A stretch of DNA of 64,000 bases, taken from Variovorax boronicumulans (GTDB lineage Bacteria > Pseudomonadota > Gammaproteobacteria > Burkholderiales > Burkholderiaceae_C). The notes below the pieces were generated by a model. That model was given only the letters and a program-made list of their open reading frames with translations, was not told the DNA's origin and made no database searches. Numbering within the stretch: position 1 is the stretch's first letter; the number at the start of each line of letters is the position of its first letter. Of the stretch, positions 38,415-48,130 are shown piece after piece. The stretch spans positions 372,001-436,000 of the forward strand of contig NZ_JARXVG010000006.1 of NCBI RefSeq assembly GCF_029892485.1, written 5' to 3'. The translations under genes were made by a program, and so were the position numbers.

Positions 38415-40205
38415 ATGAGCTACACCGCCCCCCTCAAGGACATGCTGTTCGACATCGAGCACCTGGCCAACATCGGCGAGATCGCCAAGCTGCCCGGCTT
38501 CGAGGACGCAGGCCTCGAAACCGCGCAGGCCGTGCTCGAGGAGTGCGCGCGCTTCAACCAGGACGTGGTGGCGCCGCTGAACATCGAAGGCGACCGCAAC
38601 CCCTCGTCGTTCAAGGGCGGTGAAGTCACCACCACGCCGGGTTTCAAGGACGCCTTCGCGCAGTACGTCTCGGGTGGCTGGCAAGGTCTTCAGCATCCGT
38701 CGGACTTCGGCGGCCAAGGCTTGCCCAAGACCATTGGCGCCGCCTGCGGCGAGATGCTCAACTCGGCCAACATGAGCTTCGCGCTGTGCCCGCTCCTGAG
38801 CGACGGCGCCATCGAAGCGCTGCTCACCGCAGGCTCAGACGAACTGAAGGCGGTGTACCTCGAAAAGCTCGTGAGCGGCCAGTGGACCGGCACGATGAAC
38901 CTTACCGAGCCGCAGGCCGGCAGCGACCTGGCCATGGTGCGCAGCCGCGCCGAGCCGCAGCCCGACGGCACCTACAAGGTGTTCGGCACCAAGATCTTCA
39001 TCACCTACGGTGAGCACGACATGGCCGAGAACATCGTGCACCTCGTGCTGGCCCGCGTGACCGGCGCGCCCGAAGGCGTGAAGGGCATCAGCCTGTTCGT
39101 GGTGCCCAAGTTCATGGTCGGCAAGGATGGTGCACTAGGCGAACGCAACGATGTGCACTGCGTGAGCATCGAGCACAAGATGGGCATCAAGGCCTCGCCG
39201 ACCGCCGTGCTGCAGTACGGCGACCACGGTGGCGCCATCGGCTACCTCGTCGGCCAGGAAAACCGCGGCCTCGAGTACATGTTCATCATGATGAACTCGG
39301 CCCGCTACGCGGTGGGCATGCAGGGCATCGCGATTGCCGAGCGGGCCTATCAGCACGCCGTGGCCTACGCGAAAGACCGCGTGCAGAGCCGTCCGGTCGA
39401 TGGCTCCATCAACGCCAGCGCACCGATCATTCATCACCCGGACGTCAAGCGCATGCTGATGACGATGCGCGCCTACACCGAAGGCTGCCGTGCCATGGCC
39501 TCGGTCGCCGCCGCTGCCTACGACGCCGCGCACCACCACCCCGATGCGGATGCGCGCAAGCAGAACCAGGCCTTCTACGAATTCATGGTGCCGCTGGTCA
39601 AGGGCTACAGCACCGAGATGAGCCTGGAGGTGACCTCGCTCGGCGTGCAGGTGCACGGCGGCATGGGCTTCATCGAGGAGACGGGCGCGGCGCAGTACTA
39701 CCGCGACGCGAAGATCCTCACGATCTACGAAGGCACCACCGCGATCCAGGCCAACGACCTCGTGGGCCGCAAGACCGCGCGCGACGGCGGCCAGACTGCC
39801 AAGGCCATCGCCGCGCAGATCGAGAAGACCGAGGCCGAGCTCGCCAAGAGCGACAGCGCCGCAGCCGCATCGGTGCACAAGCGCCTCAAGGCCGCGCGCG
39901 AAGCCTTCATCGAAGTGGTCGACTTCGTCGCGGGCCAGACCAAGGCATCGCCCAATGCGGTGTTCGCGGGCAGCGTGCCGTACCTGATGCTCGCGGGCAA
40001 CCTCGTGGCTGGCTGGCAGCTGGCACGCTCGCTGATCATTGCGGAAGACCTCGCTTCGCGCAGCTTCGACACCGACTTCATGCTCGCCAAGATCACGACC
40101 GCGCGCTTCTACGCCGAGCACATCCTCAACAAGGTGCCGGGCATCCGCGACAGCATCGTCGATGGCGCCGAGAGCGTCACGGCGCTGGCCCTCGACGCGT
40201 TCTGA
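38415..40205 (+). CDS. Acyl-CoA dehydrogenase (596-aa, FadE-like)
   Basis: A 596-aa flavoprotein that oxidises an acyl-CoA to the 2-enoyl-CoA and passes electrons to ETF. Family segments include GTMNLTEPQAGSDLAMVRSRA (substrate/FAD site), KIFITYGEHDM and, near residue 440, ILTIYEGTTAIQANDLVGRK, where the Glu of YEGT is the probable catalytic base. The length is typical of the larger acyl-CoA dehydrogenases with a C-terminal extension. The chain-length range is not evident. It is the first gene after the etfBA terminator and fits the same fatty-acid theme. Confidence 0.94.
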   Translation: MSYTAPLKDMLFDIEHLANIGEIAKLPGFEDAGLETAQAVLEECARFNQDVVAPLNIEGDRNPSSFKGGEVTTTPGFKDAFAQYVSGGWQGLQHPSDFGGQGLPKTIGAACGEMLNSANMSFALCPLLSDGAIEALLTAGSDELKAVYLEKLVSGQWTGTMNLTEPQAGSDLAMVRSRAEPQPDGTYKVFGTKIFITYGEHDMAENIVHLVLARVTGAPEGVKGISLFVVPKFMVGKDGALGERNDVHCVSIEHKMGIKASPTAVLQYGDHGGAIGYLVGQENRGLEYMFIMMNSARYAVGMQGIAIAERAYQHAVAYAKDRVQSRPVDGSINASAPIIHHPDVKRMLMTMRAYTEGCRAMASVAAAAYDAAHHHPDADARKQNQAFYEFMVPLVKGYSTEMSLEVTSLGVQVHGGMGFIEETGAAQYYRDAKILTIYEGTTAIQANDLVGRKTARDGGQTAKAIAAQIEKTEAELAKSDSAAAASVHKRLKAAREAFIEVVDFVAGQTKASPNAVFAGSVPYLMLAGNLVAGWQLARSLIIAEDLASRSFDTDFMLAKITTARFYAEHILNKVPGIRDSIVDGAESVTALALDAF

Positions 40206-40284
40206 GTCAGGTTCCGTGTCGCCCATCTGACCGGCGGCACGGGCCTCCTTCTCTTATAAAACCGAATCCATTTCCGGAGACAAA

Positions 40285-41247
40285 ATGTCCAAGCTGCCCC
40301 CCGTCCTCGCGAACCTGCCGCTGCCGATCATCGGCTCGCCGCTGTTCATCATCAGCAACCCCAAGCTCGTGATCGCGCAATGCAAGGCCGGCGTGGTCGG
40401 CTCGATGCCCGCGCTCAACGCGCGCCCCGCGGCGCAGCTCGAAGAGTGGCTGATCGAGATCACCGAAGAACTCGCGGCCTACAACAAGGCCAACCCCGAC
40501 AAGCCCGCCGCGCCCTTCGCCATCAACCAGATCGTGCACAAGAGCAACGACCGCCTGGAGCACGACATGGAGATGGTCGTGAAGTACAAGGTGCCGATCG
40601 TCATCACCTCGCTGGGCGCGCGCACCGACGTGAACGACGCGGTGCACAGCTACGGCGGCGTGACGCTGCACGACATCATTAACAACAAGTTCGCGCAGAA
40701 GGCGATCGAGAAGGGTGCCGACGGCATCATCGCCGTGGCAGCCGGTGCGGGCGGCCATGCGGGCGTGAAGAGCCCGTTCGCGCTGGTACAGGAAATCCGC
40801 CAGTGGTTCGACGGCCCCATTGCGCTGTCGGGCTCCATCGCTTCCGGCGGTGCGGTGCTCGCGGCGCAGGCCATGGGTGCGGATTTCGCCTACATCGGCA
40901 CCGCCTTCATCGCGACCGAAGAGGCGCGTGCGAGCGACGAATACAAGCAGGCGATCGTGGACGGCAACTCGGACGACATCGTCTATTCGAACCTCTTCAC
41001 CGGCGTGCACGGCAACTACCTCGCACCCAGCATCGTCGCGGCCGGCATGGACCCCGCGAACCTGCCCGAAGGCGATCTCAAGACCATGAACTTCGCGAGC
41101 GGCGACGGCAGCAAGGCCAAGGCCTGGAAAGACATCTGGGGCTCGGGCCAGGGCATCGGCGCCGTGACCGAGGTGGCCAGCGCCGCGGCCTTCATTGACA
41201 AGCTCAAGCGCGAATACCAGGAAGCAAGGCAACGGCTCGCTCTTTGA
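40285..41247 (+). CDS. Nitronate monooxygenase (NPD-like, FMN)
   Basis: A 320-aa TIM-barrel FMN enzyme of the 2-nitropropane dioxygenase family. Visible signature segments are PIIGSPLFIISNPKLVIAQ at the start, VAAGAGGHAG near residue 155 (catalytic His region) and LSGSIASGGAVLAAQAMGADFAYIGT near 190 (phosphate binding). It detoxifies alkyl nitronates such as propionate 3-nitronate. Some members are annotated as enoyl-ACP reductase-like, so a lipid role cannot be excluded. It is flanked by the acyl-CoA dehydrogenase and an acyltransferase gene. Confidence 0.92.
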   Translation: MSKLPPVLANLPLPIIGSPLFIISNPKLVIAQCKAGVVGSMPALNARPAAQLEEWLIEITEELAAYNKANPDKPAAPFAINQIVHKSNDRLEHDMEMVVKYKVPIVITSLGARTDVNDAVHSYGGVTLHDIINNKFAQKAIEKGADGIIAVAAGAGGHAGVKSPFALVQEIRQWFDGPIALSGSIASGGAVLAAQAMGADFAYIGTAFIATEEARASDEYKQAIVDGNSDDIVYSNLFTGVHGNYLAPSIVAAGMDPANLPEGDLKTMNFASGDGSKAKAWKDIWGSGQGIGAVTEVASAAAFIDKLKREYQEARQRLAL

Positions 41248-41260
41248 GCGACGGCTGACC

Positions 41261-42409
41261 ATGGCTCCTGCCATCGCGTCCTCTTCGCCAGGGCGCATGC
41301 CGTTGCTCGACGTGGCCAAGGGCCTCGCCTGCGCGGTGATCGTCGGACACCACCTCTCGCGCTACGGGCCGATGCCCGCGGGCGCGTACGGGCTCGCGCC
41401 CGATTTCTTCGGCTGGCTGGCCGACGACGGCCGGCTCGCAGTGCAGGTGTTCCTCGTGATCGCGGGCTTCCTCGCGGCGGCGAGCCTGGCGCCGGACGGC
41501 CTGTTGCGCGTCGACCGGCCCATCGCGCGCATCCTGCAGCGCTATGGACGGCTGGTGATGCCGTACCTGGCTGCGCTCACCGTCTGCGTGCTGGTGGCCG
41601 CGCTGGTGCGGCCGTGGCTCGATGAAGACGTGGTGCCGGCATCGCCGAGCATCGGCCAGTTGTTTGCGCATGGGCTGCTGCTGCAGGACCTCCTGGGCTA
41701 CGAGTCGCTGTCCACCGGCGTCTGGTACGTGGCCATCGATTTCCAGCTGTTCGCGCTGGCGCTGGTGCTCGTGGGCCTTCCGGCCATGCTGAGCCCGCCG
41801 ACGCCGGGCAGCACTGCCAATCCGTCGTCGCGGTGGATGCCCGTGCTGCTGGTGCTCGCGCTGGCCGTGAGCTCGCTGGTGCTCTTCAACCGCAACGCCA
41901 GCCTCGACGGCACCGCGCTTTATTTCTTCGGTGCCTATGGGCTGGGCATGCTGGTTTTCTGGATCGGCCGCGCGACACGGGCCAGCACCTGGCAAAGCGC
42001 GGTCGCGTTGCTGCTCCTGATGGGGGCGGGGGCGCTGGCGGTCGAATGGCGCAGCCGCATCGCGACGGCGCTGGTGACAGCGCTGCTGATCGCGCTCGCG
42101 CAGCACTGGCATTGGCTGTCGCCGGCAAAGTGGCCGGTGCTGGCGGTGCCGCTGCAGCGCCTGGGGCGCATGTCGTACTCGCTGTTCCTGATCCACTTTC
42201 CGGTGCTTCTCGCCATGAACGCCCTCGTGGCAAACCTCGCGCCGCACGGGCCGTGGCTCGACCTGCTGGGCATGGTGGCGACCTTCGGCCTTTCGGTGGC
42301 CGCGGCTGCGCTGCTCTACCGCTGGGTGGAGTCGCGCCCGGCATCGTGGCGCGGCGTGTTCGCGCTCTTCGCTGCGTTGCTGGTCAGCGGCATCGTCGTT
42401 TCGCTCTAG
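41261..42409 (+). CDS. Acyltransferase 3 family membrane protein
   Basis: A 382-aa polytopic protein. The family motif is visible as MPLLDVAKGLACAVIVGHHLSRY, with FLVIAGFLAAAS and a C-terminal SYSLFLIHFPVLLAM segment; about ten hydrophobic stretches are present. Such enzymes O-acetylate or acylate cell-surface sugars. The start is the ATG at 41261, 13 bp after the nitronate monooxygenase stop; an upstream frame is open but would overlap that gene. It converges with the AraC-type gene with a 4-bp overlap of the ends. Confidence 0.88.
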   Translation: MAPAIASSSPGRMPLLDVAKGLACAVIVGHHLSRYGPMPAGAYGLAPDFFGWLADDGRLAVQVFLVIAGFLAAASLAPDGLLRVDRPIARILQRYGRLVMPYLAALTVCVLVAALVRPWLDEDVVPASPSIGQLFAHGLLLQDLLGYESLSTGVWYVAIDFQLFALALVLVGLPAMLSPPTPGSTANPSSRWMPVLLVLALAVSSLVLFNRNASLDGTALYFFGAYGLGMLVFWIGRATRASTWQSAVALLLLMGAGALAVEWRSRIATALVTALLIALAQHWHWLSPAKWPVLAVPLQRLGRMSYSLFLIHFPVLLAMNALVANLAPHGPWLDLLGMVATFGLSVAAAALLYRWVESRPASWRGVFALFAALLVSGIVVSL

Positions 42410-43470
42410 CCTGAGCCAGCGGGCGGGCCGTTGCCTGCACGAGGCGCCGCGCGCGCCACTGCCGATCGGTACGACCCTGGCGCACCGCCGGTCCAGGTCT
42501 TGAAGGCCCGCTGGAACGCCGCGCTGTCGGCAAAGCCCAACTCCTCGGCCAGCGCCGCGAGCGGCACGCTGCTGGTGTTGAGCCGCACGATGGCCACGTC
42601 GCGCCGCAGCTGGTCCTTCAGCGACTGGAACGACGTGCCTTCCGTCGCCAGGTGGCGCTGCAAGGTGCTCACCGACATGTGCAGGCTGCCCGCCGTGGTC
42701 GCGAGGTCGGCCCACGCCGGCCGGTTCTGCTGCAACACCGCACGCACTTTCGCGCTCACCGCCTGCTCGGCCAGCCGGGGCAGGATCACGTTGGCCGGCG
42801 AGGCCGCGAGAAAGACCTGCATCGCGTGCGCATCGCGGTGCACCGGCGTGGCGAGCGCGCTGGCGTCGAACCACACGGCCGACAGCGGCTGGCCGAACTG
42901 CAGCGGGCCGGGGAACACCTTGGCGTAGCCATCGGCATAGGGCGGCAGCTCGAAACCGAAATCGAAACGCCGTGCCACCAGCCGTCCGCCGTGCAGCCAT
43001 GCGAAGAGCCGCCAGTACACCCGCAGCATCAACTCGTGCAGGAAGTTCTGGTGCGGCGCCTGCATGTTGTTCAACTGCAGGCCGAAGCCGGCGAGCGGAC
43101 CTTCGTGCAGCAGCACCAGCGAGAGGTCGTCCTGCAGCAGGCTGAAGGTGTGCGCCACCCGGCGCAGCGCCACTTCGAAGGTGGGCGCGCCCAGCGTGGA
43201 ACGCAGCATCAGCGCGAAGCTGCCGCAACGCAGGCGCCGCGTGAGAAAGCACAGGGCCTCGTCGTCCAGCCGCTTCATCAGCAGCGCGAACAGCGCCACG
43301 TATTGCTCGGCGGTCACGCGGGCGGCCGTTTCTTCGAGCAGTGACGGCGCGATGCCAGCGTCTTCCAGCGCGGTGCCGATGTCGATGGGCGCATCGGCGC
43401 CCCGGGCGCGGATGCCCGAAAGCATGCCCTCGACAAAGGCGATCGGAATGGTGACGGGTGGTTGCAGCAT
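42406..43470 (-). CDS. AraC-family transcriptional regulator
   Basis: A 354-aa regulator. The C-terminal AraC-type double helix-turn-helix is seen in SVSTLQRHLATEGTSFQSLK and LAEELGFADSAAFQRAFKTWTG. The N-terminal ~230 residues form an arabinose-binding-like sensor domain of the ArgR/OruR type. It diverges from the acyl-CoA ligase operon across about 140 bp, so it is the likely activator of that operon, responding to an acyl or related compound. The inducer is unknown. Confidence 0.9.
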   Translation of the reverse strand: MLQPPVTIPIAFVEGMLSGIRARGADAPIDIGTALEDAGIAPSLLEETAARVTAEQYVALFALLMKRLDDEALCFLTRRLRCGSFALMLRSTLGAPTFEVALRRVAHTFSLLQDDLSLVLLHEGPLAGFGLQLNNMQAPHQNFLHELMLRVYWRLFAWLHGGRLVARRFDFGFELPPYADGYAKVFPGPLQFGQPLSAVWFDASALATPVHRDAHAMQVFLAASPANVILPRLAEQAVSAKVRAVLQQNRPAWADLATTAGSLHMSVSTLQRHLATEGTSFQSLKDQLRRDVAIVRLNTSSVPLAALAEELGFADSAAFQRAFKTWTGGAPGSYRSAVARAAPRAGNGPPAGSG

Positions 43471-43608
43471 GGGACCGGGCGATCAGACACCAAGCAGGCC
43501 ACCGTGTCGATTGACGTTTTCTGCAATGCGATCGAAGCGAAGCGCAATGGTCCGGTGAGGGCCGGATTTCTACCATCCGGCAACACAAGAAAGAGACGGA
43601 GACATTGC

Positions 43609-45168
43609 ATGTACCTCACCCAGTCGCTTCACCGCAGCCTGCAGCAGCACCCGGACAAACCGGCCGTGCGCTTTGCCGGCCGCACCCTCGGCTTCCGCGA
43701 ATACGGCGAACGCGTTGCGCGCCTCGCGGGCGCGCTGCAGAAGCTGGGCATGCAGACGGGCGATCGCGTGGCGATGCTTTCGCTCAACTCGGCCCGCTAC
43801 CTCGAATACCAGATGGCCGTGCCCTGGGGCGGCGGGGTGCTCAACCCCTGCAACATCCGATGGTCGGCTGCGGAAATCCTCTATTCGCTGGAGGACTCGG
43901 GCTCGACCATCCTCCTGGTCGACCAGACCTTCCGCCCCATGGTCGAGCAGATGCGCGAACAGGCCACGAGCCTGCGCGAGGTGATCTACTGCGGCGACGG
44001 CGCGCTGCCCGCGCGCATGCACGGCTACGAGGCACTGCTCGACACATCCGCGCCCGTGCCCGATGCCGCCCGCCGCGACGAAGACCTGGCCGGCATCTTC
44101 TACACCGGCGGCACCACCGGTTTTCCCAAGGGCGTGATGCTCAGCCACACCAACATGTGCAGCTCGGGCCTCGCGCTGCATGCGGAGCACCTGGCACCCC
44201 CCGGCGGCTGCTACCTGCATGCCGCGCCGATGTTCCATCTGGCCGACATGGGGCTGGCCACGCCGCACTGGCTCGAAGGCAACACGCATTCGATCATCCC
44301 GATGTTCAGTCCCGAGGGCGTGCTCGACGCCATCGAGAAAGATCGCGTGACCCACATCCTGCTCGTGCCCACGATGATCCAGATGCTCGTGGACCATCCT
44401 GCGATGCGCGAGCCGCGCGACCTCGCGAGCCTGAAGTGCATCACCTACGGCGCATCGCCCATTTCGGAGGCGGTGCTCAACCGTGCGATGGATGCTTTCC
44501 CGGGCGTGGACTTCGTGCAGGCCTACGGCATGACCGAGCTCTCGCCGCTGGCCACCATCAACCCCGCGCGCAACCACACGGCCGAGGGCCGCAAGCTCGG
44601 CAAGCTGCGCTCGGCCGGCCGCGCGAGCTATTGCACCGAAGTGCGCATCGTCGATGCCGACGGCACCGAGGCGCCGCGCGGTACCGTGGGCGAAGTGGCG
44701 GTGCGCGGGCCCAACGTGATGCAGGGCTACTGGAACAAGCCCGAGCAGACCGCAGCCGCCATCCGCGACGGCTGGATGCACACCGGCGACGGCGCCTACA
44801 TGGACGGCGACGGCTACATCTTCGTGGTCGACCGCCTCAAGGACATGATCATCAGCGGCGGCGAGAACATCTACTCGGCCGAGGTCGAGAACGCCATCAC
44901 CCAGCATCCCGCGGTGGCGGCCTGCGCGGTCATCGGCATCCCGAGCGAGGAGTGGGGCGAGGCGGTGCATGCGGCGCTGGTGCTCAAGCCCGGGCAAGGC
45001 ATTCGCGACGACGAGCTCATCGCGCACTGCAAGGCGCTGATCGCGGGCTACAAGTGCCCGCGCAGCGTGGCCATCGTCGATGCGCTGCCGCTCTCGGGCG
45101 CGGGCAAGGTGCTCAAGACCAGGCTGCGCGAGCCTTTCTGGCAAGACCGCCAGCGTGCGGTGGCCTGA
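43609..45168 (+). CDS. Acyl-CoA synthetase (AMP-forming)
   Basis: A 519-aa adenylate-forming ligase that activates a carboxylic acid to its CoA thioester. Motifs are FYTGGTTGFPKGVMLSHTN (P-loop), AYGMTELSPLATINP, GEVAVRGPNVMQGYW, the hinge DRLKDMIISGGENIYSAEVE, and the C-terminal catalytic Lys region SGAGKVLKTRLR. It is closest to long- and medium-chain acyl-CoA ligases. The start at 43609 follows an AGAGACGGAGA site. It heads an operon of six genes transcribed away from the AraC-type regulator. Confidence 0.93.
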   Translation: MYLTQSLHRSLQQHPDKPAVRFAGRTLGFREYGERVARLAGALQKLGMQTGDRVAMLSLNSARYLEYQMAVPWGGGVLNPCNIRWSAAEILYSLEDSGSTILLVDQTFRPMVEQMREQATSLREVIYCGDGALPARMHGYEALLDTSAPVPDAARRDEDLAGIFYTGGTTGFPKGVMLSHTNMCSSGLALHAEHLAPPGGCYLHAAPMFHLADMGLATPHWLEGNTHSIIPMFSPEGVLDAIEKDRVTHILLVPTMIQMLVDHPAMREPRDLASLKCITYGASPISEAVLNRAMDAFPGVDFVQAYGMTELSPLATINPARNHTAEGRKLGKLRSAGRASYCTEVRIVDADGTEAPRGTVGEVAVRGPNVMQGYWNKPEQTAAAIRDGWMHTGDGAYMDGDGYIFVVDRLKDMIISGGENIYSAEVENAITQHPAVAACAVIGIPSEEWGEAVHAALVLKPGQGIRDDELIAHCKALIAGYKCPRSVAIVDALPLSGAGKVLKTRLREPFWQDRQRAVA

Positions 45169-45203
45169 GCCTTTTCAATTCAAACAACCTCCAGGAAACC
45201 TTC

Positions 45204-46388
45204 ATGAGTCAAGACGTCTACGTGGTCGGGGTCGGCATGATCCCCTTCACCAAGCCGGGCGCGAACCAGCCCTATCCGCAGATGGCCGCGCACGCCACGA
45301 ATGCCGCGCTCAAGGATGCGGGAATCGGCTACGAGCTGATCCAGCAGGCCTACGTGGGCTACGTGTACGGCGACTCCACCGCCGGCCAGCGCGCGCTGTA
45401 CGAAGTGGGCATGACCGGCATCCCGGTCGTCAACGTCAACAACAACTGCTCGACCGGTTCGACCGCGCTGTTCCTCGCGCGCCAGGCCGTGGCCAGCGGC
45501 GCGGCCGACTGCGTGCTCGCGCTGGGCTTCGAGCACATGAGCCCGGGGGCGCTGGGCGCGGTGTTCAACGACCGCCCGAGCCCTTTCGACAATTTCGAGA
45601 CCATCACCGACGAGCTGGTCGGCAACGAGCAGGTGCCGCTCGCGCTGCGCTACTTCGGCGGCGCGGGTCTCGCGCACATGCAGCAGTACGGCACGCAGAT
45701 GTCCACCTTCGCGAAGATCCGCGCCAAGGCGAGCCGCCATGCGTCGAACAACCCGGTCGCGCTGTTCCGCACCGTCGTCACCGAAGACGAGGTGATGGCC
45801 GCGCCCGTCATGTGGCCCGGCGTGATGACGCGGCTCATGGCCTGCCCGCCCACCTGCGGCGCGGCCGCGGCCATCGTCTGCTCGCCGCGCTTTTCCGAAC
45901 GCCACGGCCTGGACCGCAGCGTGCGCATCAAGGCGCAGGCCATGACCACCGACCGCGCCGTGACCTTCGAGAGCCGCGACATGCGCGAGGTGGTCGGCTT
46001 CAGCATGGCGCAGGAAGCCGCGCAGAAGGTGTACGACGCGGCAGGCGTCGGCCCGCAGGACATCGACGTGGTCGAGCTGCACGATTGCTTCGCGCACAAC
46101 GAACTCCTGAGCTACGAAGCGCTGGGCCTCTGCCCGGTCGGTGGCGCGGAGAAGTTCGTGGTCGATGGCGACAACACCTATGGCGGCAAGGTGGTGACCA
46201 ACCCGTCGGGCGGGCTGCTGTCGAAGGGCCATCCGCTCGGGGCGACAGGGCTCGCGCAATGCACGGAGCTGGTCCAGCAACTGCGCGGCACGGCAGACAA
46301 ACGCCAGGTCGAAGGCGCGCGCATGGCGCTGCAGCACAACCTCGGGTTGGGCGGCGCCTGCGTGGTCACGCTCTACGAACGCGTTTGA
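45204..46388 (+). CDS. Thiolase-family (SCP-x/lipid-transfer type) enzyme
   Basis: A 394-aa thiolase of the sterol-carrier-protein-x type. Both thiolase cysteines are visible: the acyl-accepting Cys in NNNCSTGSTALFLARQ (near residue 91) and the C-terminal Cys in GLGGACVVTLYE. The histidines are in VVELHDCFAHNELLS and SKGHPLGATGLAQC. It would cleave a beta-ketoacyl-CoA or act in the reverse direction. The MaoC, SDR and hydratase genes downstream complete a beta-oxidation set. There is no separate DUF35 partner. Confidence 0.9.
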   Translation: MSQDVYVVGVGMIPFTKPGANQPYPQMAAHATNAALKDAGIGYELIQQAYVGYVYGDSTAGQRALYEVGMTGIPVVNVNNNCSTGSTALFLARQAVASGAADCVLALGFEHMSPGALGAVFNDRPSPFDNFETITDELVGNEQVPLALRYFGGAGLAHMQQYGTQMSTFAKIRAKASRHASNNPVALFRTVVTEDEVMAAPVMWPGVMTRLMACPPTCGAAAAIVCSPRFSERHGLDRSVRIKAQAMTTDRAVTFESRDMREVVGFSMAQEAAQKVYDAAGVGPQDIDVVELHDCFAHNELLSYEALGLCPVGGAEKFVVDGDNTYGGKVVTNPSGGLLSKGHPLGATGLAQCTELVQQLRGTADKRQVEGARMALQHNLGLGGACVVTLYERV

Positions 46389-46398
46389 AGGGAAACAC

Positions 46399-46839
46399 AT
46401 GATCGACAAGAAATGGATCGGCCACGAACTGCCCGCCTCGGTGCTGCCCATCGAGCGCACGCGGCTGCAGTTCTTCGCCAAGGCCATCGGCGAGACCGAC
46501 CCGGTCTACACCGATGCCGCTGCCGCGCGTGATGCCGGCTACCCCGACCTGCCCGCGCCGCCCACCTTCCTTTTTGCGGCCGAGCTGGACTCGGGCGCCT
46601 CGAGCCAGATGCTCGACGATCTGCAGATTCCGCTCTCGAAGCTGCTGCACGGCGAGCAGAGCTTCAGCTACCACCGATCCGCCTGCGTGGGCGACACGGT
46701 GACGGTGCGCTCCACCATCAGCGACATCTACGACAAGAAGAACGGCGCGCTCGAATTCGTCGTGAAGACCTCGCGCGCCACCAACCAGCGCGATGAACTC
46801 GTGGCCGAACTGCGCACGGTGATCGTCTGCCGCCACTGA
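46399..46839 (+). CDS. MaoC-type dehydratase, N-terminal-like half
   Basis: A 146-aa hot-dog-fold protein related to the N-terminal part of FAS1-type dehydratases (MaoC_dehydrat_N). It has an RTRLQFFAKAIGETDPVYTD segment and HGEQSFSYHRSACVGDTVTVRS near residue 78. Such halves pair with a MaoC half encoded beside them to give a heteromeric enoyl-CoA hydratase, and the next gene is that half. Confidence 0.87.
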   Translation: MIDKKWIGHELPASVLPIERTRLQFFAKAIGETDPVYTDAAAARDAGYPDLPAPPTFLFAAELDSGASSQMLDDLQIPLSKLLHGEQSFSYHRSACVGDTVTVRSTISDIYDKKNGALEFVVKTSRATNQRDELVAELRTVIVCRH

Positions 46840-46853
46840 AGAAAGAACGCGCG

Positions 46854-47273
46854 ATGACCACCCCCACCTACGACAGCATCCAGATCGGCGACGAACTTCC
46901 GCCGCTGCAACTTGCGCCCGTCAACCGTACCACGCTCGCGCTCTTCGCAGGTGCTTCGGGCGACCACAACCCCATCCACATCGACACCGACTTCGCGCGC
47001 AGGGCCGGCATGCCCGACGTGTTCGCGCAGGGCATGCTGGGCATGGCCTGGCTCGGCCGGCTGCTCACGCAGTGGGCGCCGCAATCGCAGCTGCGCCGCT
47101 TCGACGTGCGCTTCCAGGGCATCACCCACATCGGCCATGCGGTGCGCTGCACCGGCCGCGTGGTCGAGAAGCTCGAGCACAACGGCGAGCGCTGCGTGCG
47201 CGTCGAGGTGCAGAGCGCCAACCAGTACGGCCAGGCGCGCATCGCCGGCGAGGCGCTGGTGGCGCTGCGCTGA
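46854..47273 (+). CDS. MaoC-type enoyl-CoA hydratase
   Basis: A 139-aa hot-dog-fold protein with the hydratase signature FAGASGDHNPIHIDTDFARRAG: Asp and His of the catalytic pair are present. It begins 14 bp after the other MaoC half. The two probably form a heterodimeric or heterotetrameric 2-enoyl-CoA hydratase, as in the ChsH1/ChsH2-type enzymes of steroid degradation. The substrate may therefore be bulky. Confidence 0.88.
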   Translation: MTTPTYDSIQIGDELPPLQLAPVNRTTLALFAGASGDHNPIHIDTDFARRAGMPDVFAQGMLGMAWLGRLLTQWAPQSQLRRFDVRFQGITHIGHAVRCTGRVVEKLEHNGERCVRVEVQSANQYGQARIAGEALVALR

Positions 47274-47292
47274 TCCATTCCACGAAAGAAAA

Positions 47293-48129
47293 ATGAATAT
47301 GACACTCAAGCTCGAAGGCAAGGTCGCCCTCATCACCGGATCGGGCCGCGGCATCGGCCGCGCGATCGCGCTCAAGCTCGCTTCGGAAGGCGCACGCATC
47401 GTCGTCAACGACCTCGATGCCGAGCCCGCCGAGGAAACCGTGCAGGCCATCCGCGCGGCGGGCGGGCAGGCGGTGGCCTGCATCGGCAGCGTCTCGGCGC
47501 CGGACTTCGCCGAGCGGTTCATCGGCACCGCAGTGAGCGAATACAAGGGCCTCGACATCATCGTGAACAACGCCGGCTACACCTGGGACAACGTGCTCCA
47601 GAAGATGACCGACGAGCAGTGGTACGCCATGATCGACGTGCACCTGACGGCGCCGTTCCGCATCCTGCGCGCCGCGCAACCGGTGATCCGCGCGCTCGCC
47701 AAGGCCGAGGGCGAAGCGGGCCAACGCGTGGTGCGCAAGGTGGTCAACATCTCCTCGGTGGCGGGCCTCTTCGGCAACGCGGGGCAGGCCAACTACTCGA
47801 CCGCCAAGGCCGGCATCGTCGGCATGACGCAGACGTTGGCCAAGGAGTGGGGGCGCATGAACGTCACGGTCAATTGCGTGGCCTTCGGCTTCATCCAGAC
47901 GCGGCTGACCGCGAGCACCGCCGAGGCGGCCACGGCCAACATCGAAGGCCGCGAGATCAAGGTCGGCGTCAACCCCGGCTTGCTCGCGATGATGGAGCAG
48001 TCGATTCCGCTCGGTCGCGGCGGCACACCCGAGGAAGCGGCCGGCGCGGTGTACCTGCTGTGCGCGCCCGAATCGGACTATGTGAGCGGGCAGACGCTGA
48101 TGTGCACCGGCGGCCTGACCGGAATCTGA
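47293..48129 (+). CDS. Short-chain dehydrogenase/3-oxoacyl reductase
   Basis: A 278-aa SDR. The nucleotide-binding motif is TGSGRGIGRAIA (near residue 16), the structural NNAG lies near residue 93, and the catalytic residues fall in ISSVAGLFGNAGQANYSTAKAG (Ser, Tyr, Lys). It probably oxidises a 3-hydroxyacyl-CoA to the 3-oxoacyl-CoA before thiolysis. Two in-frame ATGs occur at 47293 and 47299. It is central to the six-gene acyl-CoA operon. Confidence 0.93.
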   Translation: MNMTLKLEGKVALITGSGRGIGRAIALKLASEGARIVVNDLDAEPAEETVQAIRAAGGQAVACIGSVSAPDFAERFIGTAVSEYKGLDIIVNNAGYTWDNVLQKMTDEQWYAMIDVHLTAPFRILRAAQPVIRALAKAEGEAGQRVVRKVVNISSVAGLFGNAGQANYSTAKAGIVGMTQTLAKEWGRMNVTVNCVAFGFIQTRLTASTAEAATANIEGREIKVGVNPGLLAMMEQSIPLGRGGTPEEAAGAVYLLCAPESDYVSGQTLMCTGGLTGI

Positions 48130-48130
48130 G